From Streptomyces lomondensis (lineage in GTDB: Bacteria; Actinomycetota; Actinomycetes; Streptomycetales; Streptomycetaceae), in the NCBI RefSeq assembly GCF_014651035.1, contig NZ_BMWC01000011.1:205877-269876 (forward strand): a stretch of DNA of 64,000 nt, read 5' to 3'. A program made the position numbers and the translations under genes. The notes below the pieces were generated by a model that did no database searches, had not been told where the DNA came from, and saw nothing but the letters and a program-made list of their open reading frames with translations. Below are positions 50,136 to 57,563 of this stretch, in pieces; within the stretch, counting starts at the first letter, position 1, and each line of letters begins with the position of its first letter.

Positions 50136-51425
50136 TTGCGCACGACACCCAGCAACTCCCCCGCCGGCCGCCGCAGATGGCGCCGGATCGGCTCCGCCGT
50201 CACCGCCACCGCCGCCCTCCTCCTCACCGGCCTCACCACCGCCGCCCACGCGGACACCGCCCGGGCCAGCACCCCCAAGGTGACCTGGACCCGCTCCTGC
50301 GCCCTCCCCCGCCACCAGGACGAGATGGCATGCGACGCCCTGCGCGTCACGGGCGGCCGCACCGCCTTCCAGCAGCAGCACGGCATCTCGGCCCAGGCCG
50401 CCGACGCCACCAGCCCCTCCGGCTACGGCCCCGCCGACCTCCGGGCCGCCTACGGCCTGACCTCCGCCTCCGCGAGCAACGGCGCCGGCCGGACCATCGC
50501 CATCGTCGACGCCTACGACGACCCGAACGCCGAGTCCGACCTCGCCGCCTACCGCTCGCACTACGGCCTGCCCGCCTGCACCACCGCGAACGGCTGCTTC
50601 AAGAAGGTCGGCCAGACCGGCTCCACGACCTCCCTGCCCGCCCCCAACAGCGGCTGGGCCGCCGAGATCTCCCTCGACCTCGACATGGCGAGCGCCGTCT
50701 GCCCGAACTGCCACATCCTCCTCGTCGAGGCCAAGTCCGCCACCATGACCAACCTGGGCACGGCCGTCAACGAGGCCGTCAGCCTGGGCGCCAGGTACGT
50801 CTCCAACAGCTACGGCGGCGCCGAGTCCTCCTCCGACACGGCGTACGACTCCGCGTACTTCAACCACCCGGGCGTCGCCATCACCGTCAGCGCGGGCGAC
50901 GGCGGCTACGGCGCCGAGTACCCGGCGGCCTCCCGGTACGTGACCTCCGTGGGCGGCACCAGGCTCACCGCCTCCTCCACCACCCGCGGCTGGACCGAGA
51001 GCGTCTGGTCGACCAGCAGCACCGAGGGCACCGGATCCGGCTGCTCCGCCTACGACGCCAAGCCCGCCTGGCAGACCGACACCGGCTGCGCCAGGCGCAC
51101 GATCGCCGACGTCTCGGCCGTCGCCGACCCGGCGACCGGCGTCTCCGTCTACGACACCTACGGCGCCGACGGCCAGGGCTGGGCCACCTACGGCGGCACC
51201 AGCGCCTCCGCCCCGATCATCGCGAGCGTCTACGCCCTGGCGGGCACCCCCTCCAGCGGCTCCTACCCGGCGAGGTTCCCCTACGCGAACACCTCCGCCC
51301 TGAACGACGTCACCAGCGGCAGCAACGGAACCTGCACCACCGGCTACCTCTGCACCGCCCGGACGGGCTACGACGGCCCGACCGGCTGGGGCACCCCCCA
51401 GGGACTCGGCGCCTTCACCGGCTGA
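50136..51425 (+). CDS. Secreted S53-family (sedolisin-like) peptidase
   Basis: A 429-residue protein starting at TTG 50136 with AGGAGG seven bases upstream. A signal peptide (about 1-40) is followed by a short pro-region, then the peptidase. The catalytic Glu and Asp lie in SGWAAEISLDLDMA and the nucleophile Ser in YGGTSASAPI, the sedolisin pattern. Asp in SAGDGGYGAEYP would be the oxyanion residue. It is shorter than fungal sedolisins, as is typical for streptomycete members. A 22-base tandem duplication covers the stop codon and its downstream copy (51406-51449). Confidence 0.88.
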   Translation: MRTTPSNSPAGRRRWRRIGSAVTATAALLLTGLTTAAHADTARASTPKVTWTRSCALPRHQDEMACDALRVTGGRTAFQQQHGISAQAADATSPSGYGPADLRAAYGLTSASASNGAGRTIAIVDAYDDPNAESDLAAYRSHYGLPACTTANGCFKKVGQTGSTTSLPAPNSGWAAEISLDLDMASAVCPNCHILLVEAKSATMTNLGTAVNEAVSLGARYVSNSYGGAESSSDTAYDSAYFNHPGVAITVSAGDGGYGAEYPAASRYVTSVGGTRLTASSTTRGWTESVWSTSSTEGTGSGCSAYDAKPAWQTDTGCARRTIADVSAVADPATGVSVYDTYGADGQGWATYGGTSASAPIIASVYALAGTPSSGSYPARFPYANTSALNDVTSGSNGTCTTGYLCTARTGYDGPTGWGTPQGLGAFTG

Positions 51426-51925
51426 CATCGGCGCTTTCACCGGCTGACACCCACCACCTCGTGACGGACCGTCACCGAGGAACACCGCCGAGGGCCGTGG
51501 GGGCCCGAAGCGGGCACGGGAGGAACGGGCCGCGGCAACCCAGCCGCGGCCCGTTCGCCGTGCCGGGTAGCCTTCACCCGGGGAACACCGGCGCGACCGC
51601 TCACCCGACCAGCCGTCAGAAACCGCACGGAAAGGTGAGAAAGGTCGCAAGAGGGCACAACGACGGAACCGCACACCAGGTTTCGCTCAGGCCTCATTGC
51701 CCGGCGTGACCTGCCGTGATACACAGAGTGACCATACGATCCTTCGTACACCGCCCGTCGCCTCCCTTAGGGGCCGGCGCGGAACGGTGGCAAGGTATTC
51801 GTACGAAACCCGCCAATCAATGACGCCAAGTCGACATACGACAGCATCATTGTCGGCGAGAATGAGGCCTGACCTCTGCACGACCGCAGAGGATGCGGAA
51901 CTACCCAACAGGGGCGGTGACTTAC
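51426..51925. other. Intergenic region before the T4SS-like cluster
   Basis: No gene is supported. The region contains the second unit of the 22-base tandem repeat (51428-51449) and the terminator at 51523-51556. The last 250 bases have lower GC content, with TTCGTACGAA palindrome (51798-51807) and a TACGAT element (about 51735), a plausible place for the promoter of the downstream cluster. Confidence 0.5.
51523..51556. terminator. Terminator hairpin after the S53 peptidase
   Basis: A 14-bp perfect stem, 51523-51536 with 51543-51556, and a six-base loop. Additional outer pairing (GGCACGG near 51513 and CCGTGCC near 51558) strengthens it. It isolates the peptidase gene from the T4SS-like cluster. 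Confidence 0.8.
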
Positions 51926-52234
51926 ATGCTCTTTGCGGCCGATAAGGGAGACATCAACACCATCATCGGCGGGATCGCTCCGGACTGGGGCCCCTTCGGC
52001 AGCCTGGGCAACGAGGCCAAGGTGATGATCGAGGTGGTGATGGCGGTGGCCATCCTGATCTGCCTCGGCATCGCCATCTGGGGCGCCGCCAAGCAGCGCA
52101 TCGGTGCCACGGCCCTCCGCGACACCTTCAGCGCGGAACAGGGCAAAGGCCTCATCATCGCCGGCCTCACAGGAGTCTTCATCATCGGCTCCCTCGGCAC
52201 GCTCTTCACCATCGTGTACGGCATGGCCGTGTAA
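51926..52234 (+). CDS. Small two-TM protein, VirB2/pilin-like
   Basis: A 102-residue protein from ATG 51926 (MLFAADKGDINTIIGGI); starts at 51893 (ATG) and 51917 (GTG) are also in frame. It has two membrane segments (about 40-65, VMIEVVMAVAILICLGIAIW, and 78-102, IIAGLTGVFIIGSLGTLFT) and a short basic loop. Size, topology and place at the head of a VirB-like gene set resemble VirB2/TrbC pilins, although no signal peptide is seen. It is separated by 96 bases from the next small ORF. The role as pilin or core component is inference. Confidence 0.75.
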   Translation: MLFAADKGDINTIIGGIAPDWGPFGSLGNEAKVMIEVVMAVAILICLGIAIWGAAKQRIGATALRDTFSAEQGKGLIIAGLTGVFIIGSLGTLFTIVYGMAV

Positions 52235-52330
52235 GCCGGGCACCGCCGCCCGGCCGGGCACGCCCGGCTCCTTCCCCCCTCTCCATCCCACCCGCCCGTC
52301 GTGCCCACCGGCTGAGGTTGCGTTTCCCTG

Positions 52331-52432
52331 ATGTCGAGTCACCACACCGCGCCCGCGCGGGAACCAGCACGGCTACCGTCGTACGAGGAGTACGCGTATC
52401 CGTACGACGTCGAGGGGGCGTACGCGGCATGA
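52331..52432 (+). CDS. 33-residue Tyr/Glu-rich ORF coupled to TcpC-like gene
   Basis: An ATG at 52331 opens a frame of 33 codons: MSSHHTAPAREPARLPSY then EEYAYPYDVEGAYAA, ending in a TGA that overlaps the next ATG as ATGA (52429-52432). The composition is typical of real coding sequence, with acidic-aromatic residues (five Tyr), and the overlap is like all others in the cluster. The ribosome site is weak (GAGG about 14 bases upstream). It could be a coupling leader or a micro-protein of the secretion machine. Too short to be reported by most gene finders. Confidence 0.45.
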   Translation: MSSHHTAPAREPARLPSYEEYAYPYDVEGAYAA

Positions 52433-53262
52433 GTCCCGGTGACGAGCACGAGGCCTCCGGCGGCTACGGCGGCACGGGCCAGACCCGCACCCGCCTGCCC
52501 GACACGGGCTCCGACCCCTACGGCACCCCACGCCGCGGCCCGCGCTCCTCGTCCCGCAGCCTGGTCACGGTGGTCGGCGTGGTCGTCCTCCTGATCGCAG
52601 CGATCGCCTTCGCGAACCGGGGGGGTGGCGACTCGCCGTCGGCGGGGGGCAGCACGGACAAGCCTGAGACAGCGGCGACGGCGCCCTCCGGGAAGCGACC
52701 CGTGGGGGCGAAAACGGCCGGAATTCCCACGGGCTACGCCAAGGACGAGCAGGGTGCGCAGTCCGCAGCCACCAATTACGGCATCGCCCTCGGCTCGGCT
52801 GACATGTACAACACGGAGAAGCGGCACGCGATCGTCAACACCGTGTACGCCCCCGACGTCGCTGCCGCCCAGCTGCCGGCGTTCGACCAGGTCTACTCCC
52901 GGGCGAGCTTCCTCGAGAAGATCGGCCTGAACAAGGACGGCTCCGCGCCCAGCGGTCAGACCTTCGTCTCGCGCGTGATCCCGGTCGGCACCAAGGTCAC
53001 GTCGTTCAGCGACAGCACCGCCACGGTCGCGCTCTGGTACACCTCCCTCTTCGGTCTGTCGGGTGAGGGCTCCACGAACCCCGTCACCGAGAGTTGGTAC
53101 ACCACGACCTACCAGTTGAAGTGGGTCGACGGTGACTGGAAGGTCACCGACTTCACCCAGGAGGACGGCCCGGTTCCGGTCGGACGCGACCAAAGGGCAT
53201 CCACCGCAGAGGACATGACCAAGGCTGTCGAGGAGTACGGAGGGTTCACCTATGCCCGGTAG
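52429..53262 (+). CDS. TcpC/Orf13-like type IV secretion component
   Basis: A 277-residue protein: cytoplasmic tail (1-42), one membrane segment (about 44-62, LVTVVGVVVLLIAAIAFANR), a Gly/Ser/Pro-rich spacer, then an extracytoplasmic domain (about 110-277). The latter has an NTF2-like alpha+beta pattern (STATVALWYTSLFGL, WYTTTYQLKWVDGDWKVTDF) as in TcpC of pCW3 and Orf13 of Tn916, the VirB8-like bitopic scaffold. Start ATG 52429 overlaps the tiny ORF; a longer in-frame start at 52318 is not convincing. The 3' end overlaps the VirB6-like gene by 11 bases. Assignment rests on topology and context. Confidence 0.72.
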   Translation: MSPGDEHEASGGYGGTGQTRTRLPDTGSDPYGTPRRGPRSSSRSLVTVVGVVVLLIAAIAFANRGGGDSPSAGGSTDKPETAATAPSGKRPVGAKTAGIPTGYAKDEQGAQSAATNYGIALGSADMYNTEKRHAIVNTVYAPDVAAAQLPAFDQVYSRASFLEKIGLNKDGSAPSGQTFVSRVIPVGTKVTSFSDSTATVALWYTSLFGLSGEGSTNPVTESWYTTTYQLKWVDGDWKVTDFTQEDGPVPVGRDQRASTAEDMTKAVEEYGGFTYAR

Positions 53263-54583
53263 GCATCACGTACTCAAGCTCGGCGCCGCGGTCGCGGCGG
53301 TGCAGACTGCCACGGTCCTGCTGGCCAGCCGCGCCTTCGCCGCACCCACACCCTCCCCGTCACCCAGCAACAACGCGTGCGACCTGCTCAGGGGCGAGGC
53401 CAGGGACATCTGCGAAGGCGATACCGGCAGCCGAAGCGGTACCGGCGGAGGCAACCCCTCCCTCGACCCCACCTCCACCCTCGACCCCCTCTCCTCCCTC
53501 GCGAAGGGCTGTGCCGACGCCGCCTCCTGGACCGTCGACAAGCTCAGCGACGCCGTGAAGGAGACCGCCAACGTCGACTTCACCAACCCCAAGTTCCTCC
53601 AGCAGTACGCGGTCGTCTTCGCCGCCTCGACGATCCTCACGCTGCTGCTCTGGCTCCTGGCCGTCGCCAAGCGAGCCGTCCGCGGCGTGCCTCTCACCAC
53701 CGCCCTCTCCGAAGCCATCGGCTTCCTCTGGCTGACCGTCCTGGCCTCCGCCTTCACCCCGCTGATCCTCTACACGGTCGTATCGGCCACCGACGGCATC
53801 ACCGAGGTCCTCGCCAAAGCCACCGGCGACCAGACCGACGCCTTCTTCGGCACGTTCTCCGAGGCCCTCAAGAAGGGCGAGGACATCGGCGGCGGCCCGA
53901 TCATGCTGATCGTCGTCTCCCTGGTCAGCATCCTCGCCGCCGGAGTGCTGTGGCTGGAACTCGTCATCCGCGCGGCCCTGCTCTACGTCGGCGCCCTCCT
54001 CGGCACCGTCGTCTACGCCGGCCTCGTCGACAAGAACCTCTGGGGCCACGTCCGCCGCTGGGCCGGCATCATGATCGCCGTCATCCTCGTGAAGCCGGTG
54101 ATCGTGATCGTCCTCGGCCTCGCGGGCGCGCTCTCCGCCGACGACGGCCCGGACGCCTTCTCCGCCGTCGTCTCCGGCCTCGCCATCATCCTGCTCGCCA
54201 TCTTCGCGTCCGCGATGATCTACCGCTTCGTCCCCGGCTTCGGCGACGAGATCGCCGGCTCCCGCAACAACCGCATCATGCGGGGCGCCGAAGGCAAGGC
54301 CGCGGCCGTCATCAGCTCCCCGGCGTCCCTGGTCGCGCAGGGCATCAAGACCCACAGCACCCGCGCCGACAACAACGGCGGAGGCAGCCAGTCCTCCGCC
54401 CCCCGCCCCAGCAACCCGGCCTCCGGCGGAGTCGCCGCGCACAGCACGCGCACCTCGAACGGCGGCGGCGGATCTGTCCCCTCCGCCGCACCCGCACCCC
54501 GTTCGAGCAGCCCCGTCAACACTCCCCACGCCAGCAACACCCGCAACAGCAGTACCAACCGCACGGGAGGTGAAGGGCGTTGA
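53252..54583 (+). CDS. VirB6/TrbL-like polytopic membrane protein
   Basis: A 443-residue protein. A signal peptide (1-30, RAFAAPTP) is followed by a Cys-containing, Ser/Pro-rich external region, then six membrane segments (about 118-330), including two long helices with TALSEAIGFLWLTVLASAFT and VRRWAGIMIAVILVKPVIVI. The cytoplasmic C-terminal tail (about 335-443) is Ser/Asn/Pro-rich and disordered. VirB6/TrbL proteins form the inner-membrane channel of type IV systems; TcpH in Gram-positives is comparable. It overlaps both neighbours (11 bases upstream, four downstream), so it is part of the operon. Confidence 0.78.
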   Translation: MPGRHHVLKLGAAVAAVQTATVLLASRAFAAPTPSPSPSNNACDLLRGEARDICEGDTGSRSGTGGGNPSLDPTSTLDPLSSLAKGCADAASWTVDKLSDAVKETANVDFTNPKFLQQYAVVFAASTILTLLLWLLAVAKRAVRGVPLTTALSEAIGFLWLTVLASAFTPLILYTVVSATDGITEVLAKATGDQTDAFFGTFSEALKKGEDIGGGPIMLIVVSLVSILAAGVLWLELVIRAALLYVGALLGTVVYAGLVDKNLWGHVRRWAGIMIAVILVKPVIVIVLGLAGALSADDGPDAFSAVVSGLAIILLAIFASAMIYRFVPGFGDEIAGSRNNRIMRGAEGKAAAVISSPASLVAQGIKTHSTRADNNGGGSQSSAPRPSNPASGGVAAHSTRTSNGGGGSVPSAAPAPRSSSPVNTPHASNTRNSSTNRTGGEGR

Positions 54584-56136
54584 CGACCGAGTCCCACGTG
54601 TCCCATCCGGTCACGCCCCGCCGGACATATCTGATCGGCCGCGCCCGGCCGAACGCGATCATCGGCCGCAACCGCGAGACCGGCGAGATCGCCCTGATCG
54701 TCGTGGGCGCGTTCCTCGGCATGATGTGCGGGCTCCTCGTCCCGGTCCTGTCCCTGCGCATCGTGCTGCTCGCCGGGTTCCCGATGCTGGCGCTGGCCGC
54801 CGTGTACGTGCCGTACAAGCACCGCACGTTCTACAAGTGGTTCGAGATCAACCGCAGCTACAAGCGCACCCTCAAGCAGGGCGCCACCTACCGCTCCGCC
54901 GCCGTCGAGGCCGGCACCCGGCTCGACGGCCGCGAGGTCGAGATCGGCCCGCCCCCCGGCATCGGCGGCATCACCTGGCTCTCCGCCCCCTTCGGCCCCG
55001 ACGAGATCGCCGTCCTGCTGCACGCCGACCGCAAGACCGTCACCGCCGCCATCGAGATCGAGGGCCCCGGCGTCGGCCTGCGCGACAGCGAGGACCAGGA
55101 GGCCCTCGTCGACCGCTTCGGCACGCTCCTCAAGCACGTGGCCAACGGCGACGGCTTCGTCACCCGCCTCCAGATGCTCGCCCGCACCCTCCCCGCCGAC
55201 CCGGACGCCCACGCCAAGGACGTCGCCGTCCGCGGCGACGACAAGGCCCTGCCCTGGCTGCAGGAGTCCTACGACCAGCTCCAGTCGATGGTGTCCACCA
55301 GCAGCGAACAGCACCGCGCCTACCTCGTCGCCTGCATGCACTACACCCGCGACCTCGCCGCCGAGGCCAACGCCATGGCCCGCGCCGCCCGCGCCCACGG
55401 CGGCAAGGTCGACCGCGACGCCGGACTCGCCGTCGTCATGGCCCGCGAGCTCACCGACATCTGCTCCCGCCTCCAGGAGGCCGACATCCGCGTCCGGCAG
55501 CCGCTCGGCCAGAGCAGGCTGTCCTCGCTGATCCACTCCATGTACGACCCGGACCACCCGATCGACCACATCCAGGCGATGACGAAACGTAATGCCTGGC
55601 CGGCCGAGCTGGACGCCATGGAGCCCACCTACCTCCAGGCCAAGACCCGCGAGTCCTCCACCCGCGCCCCCTGGTGCCACGCCACCGCCTGGGTGAAGGA
55701 GTGGCCGATGACCCCCGTCGGCGTCAACTTCCTCGCCCCGCTCCTCGTCCACACCCCGGACGTCATCCGCACCGTCGCCGTCACGATGGACCTCGAACCC
55801 ACCGAGGTCGCCATCGAGCGCATGCTCACCGAGAAGACCAACGACGAGGCCGAGGCGTCCCGCGCCGCGAAGATGAACCGCACGGTCGACCCGCGCGACG
55901 TGGCCGCCAACTCCCGGCTCGACCAGCGCGGCGAGGACCTCGCCAGCGGCGCCGCCGGCGTCAACCTCGTCGGCTACATCACCGTCAGCTCCCGCTCCCC
56001 CGACGCCCTCGCCCGCGACAAGCGGACGATAAGGGCCTCGGCAGGAAAGTCGTACCTGAAGCTGGAATGGTGCGACCGCGAGCACCACCGCGCCTTCGTG
56101 AACACCCTTCCCTTCGCCACCGGCATTCGGAGGTAG
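54580..56136 (+). CDS. SCO6880-family protein: VirB3/N-terminal VirB4-like
   Basis: A 518-residue protein starting at TTG 54580, overlapping the upstream stop. Two membrane segments near the N-terminus (about 38-80, ALIVVGAFLGMMCGLLVPVL) resemble PrgI/VirB3. The large soluble part matches the N-terminal, non-ATPase half of VirB4 proteins (YDQLQSMVSTSSEQHRAYLV, ARELTDICSRLQEADIRVRQ). The family is known to me as SCO6880 family and always lies next to a VirB4-like ATPase, as here with six bases between. Thus the VirB4 function is split over two genes. It probably docks the ATPase to the membrane. Confidence 0.85.
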   Translation: MTTESHVSHPVTPRRTYLIGRARPNAIIGRNRETGEIALIVVGAFLGMMCGLLVPVLSLRIVLLAGFPMLALAAVYVPYKHRTFYKWFEINRSYKRTLKQGATYRSAAVEAGTRLDGREVEIGPPPGIGGITWLSAPFGPDEIAVLLHADRKTVTAAIEIEGPGVGLRDSEDQEALVDRFGTLLKHVANGDGFVTRLQMLARTLPADPDAHAKDVAVRGDDKALPWLQESYDQLQSMVSTSSEQHRAYLVACMHYTRDLAAEANAMARAARAHGGKVDRDAGLAVVMARELTDICSRLQEADIRVRQPLGQSRLSSLIHSMYDPDHPIDHIQAMTKRNAWPAELDAMEPTYLQAKTRESSTRAPWCHATAWVKEWPMTPVGVNFLAPLLVHTPDVIRTVAVTMDLEPTEVAIERMLTEKTNDEAEASRAAKMNRTVDPRDVAANSRLDQRGEDLASGAAGVNLVGYITVSSRSPDALARDKRTIRASAGKSYLKLEWCDREHHRAFVNTLPFATGIRR

Positions 56137-56142
56137 GACCAG

Positions 56143-57552
56143 ATGCGGGACCCGCTGTCCGTCCTCACCGACGCCTTCACGTCCTTCCTCTTCGGGAAGG
56201 TCGAGACGACCCGGCTCCCGGTGCGCACGTCCACGGGCCAGGCCCAGGCGGTCTACCTGCCGACCGCCGCCCCGGGCCTCGGCGACTCCGGCGTCATCAT
56301 CGGCCGCGAGGTGTACTCCGGAAAGGGCTACATCTACGACCCCTTCCAGCTCTACGGCCAGCAGCTTCCCGCCCCCCACTGGCTGGTCCTCGGCGAGTCC
56401 GGCAACGGCAAGTCGGCGCTGGAGAAGACGTACGTCCTGCGCCAGCTCCGCTTCAAGGACCGCCAGGTCGTCGTCCTGGACGCCCAGGGCGAGGACGGCG
56501 TCGGCGAGTGGAACCTCATCGCGCAGGAGCTGGGGATAACTCCCATCCGCCTGGACCCGATGGCCGCACTGGACATGGGGATCCGCCTCAACCCGCTCGA
56601 CCCCGCGATCACGACGACGGGCCAGCTGGCCCTGCTCCGCACGATCATCGAGGTCGCGATGGGCCACGGCCTGGACGAACGCTCCGGCTTCGCCCTCAAG
56701 GTCGCCCACGCCTACGTCAACGAGACGATCGTCGACCGCCAGCCGGTCCTCACCGACATCGTCGAGCAGCTGCGCCACCCCGAGCCCGAGTCGGCCGAGG
56801 CGATGAACGTCGCCATAGACGACGTCCGTGCCTGGGGCCTCGACGTCGCCCTGGTCCTGGACCGCCTGGTCGACGGCGACCTGCGCGGCATGTTCGACGG
56901 CCCCACCACGGTCGGCATCGACCTCGACGCCCCGCTCATCGTCTTCGACCTGTCCCACATCGACCGCAACTCCATCGCCATGCCCATCCTCATGGCGATC
57001 GTCGGCGTGTGGCTGGAACACACCTGGATCCGCCCCGACCGGAAGAAGCGCATCTTCCTCGTCGAGGAGGCCTGGCACATCATCAACAGCCCCTTCGTGG
57101 CACAGCTGTTCCAGCGCCTGCTGAAGTTCGGCCGACGCCTGGGCCTGTCGTTCGTGGCGGTGGTCCACCACCTGTCGGACGTGGTGGACGGCGCGGCAGC
57201 GAAGGAGGCCGCGGCGATCCTGAAGATGGCGTCGACGAGGACGATCTACGCCCAGAAAGCAGACGAGGCCCGGGCCACCGGCCGCGTCCTGGGCCTGCCC
57301 CGCTGGGCGGTCGAGATCATCCCGACCCTCACCCCCGGCATCGCCGTCTGGGACGTCAACGGCAACGTCCAGGTCGTCAAACACCTGGTCACGGAGACCG
57401 AACGCCCGCTGGTCTTCACCGACCGCGCGATGACCGAGTCCTCCGCCGAGCTCGAGGACGACGCCCTGCGCGCCGCCGAACGCGAGGCGGAGGAACGGGC
57501 CGCGGCCTTCGTGGAACACCACCTGGGCGACTCCGAATCGACGGTGGCGTAG
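56143..57552 (+). CDS. VirB4-like ATPase
   Basis: A 469-residue P-loop ATPase of the VirB4/TraC/HerA type. Walker A is GESGNGKS (84-91), Walker B IFLVEEAWHII (about 303-313), and an Arg-finger region lies in FGRRLGLSFVAVVHHLSDV. The N-terminal VirB4 half is missing because it is coded by the gene before. This is the energising ATPase of the T4SS-like cluster; it appears intact. It ends 12 bases before the VirD4-like gene. A role in DNA or protein export cannot be told from the sequence. Confidence 0.9.
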   Translation: MRDPLSVLTDAFTSFLFGKVETTRLPVRTSTGQAQAVYLPTAAPGLGDSGVIIGREVYSGKGYIYDPFQLYGQQLPAPHWLVLGESGNGKSALEKTYVLRQLRFKDRQVVVLDAQGEDGVGEWNLIAQELGITPIRLDPMAALDMGIRLNPLDPAITTTGQLALLRTIIEVAMGHGLDERSGFALKVAHAYVNETIVDRQPVLTDIVEQLRHPEPESAEAMNVAIDDVRAWGLDVALVLDRLVDGDLRGMFDGPTTVGIDLDAPLIVFDLSHIDRNSIAMPILMAIVGVWLEHTWIRPDRKKRIFLVEEAWHIINSPFVAQLFQRLLKFGRRLGLSFVAVVHHLSDVVDGAAAKEAAAILKMASTRTIYAQKADEARATGRVLGLPRWAVEIIPTLTPGIAVWDVNGNVQVVKHLVTETERPLVFTDRAMTESSAELEDDALRAAEREAEERAAAFVEHHLGDSESTVA

Positions 57553-57563
57553 GGAGAGGACGC

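Noticed and set aside
54220..57522. 1100-codon open frame on the minus strand over the T4SS-like genes
   Set aside because: It is the GC-skew shadow of the plus-strand genes; its translation is rich in V, D, G, H and A without domains, while the plus strand has motifs and overlaps.
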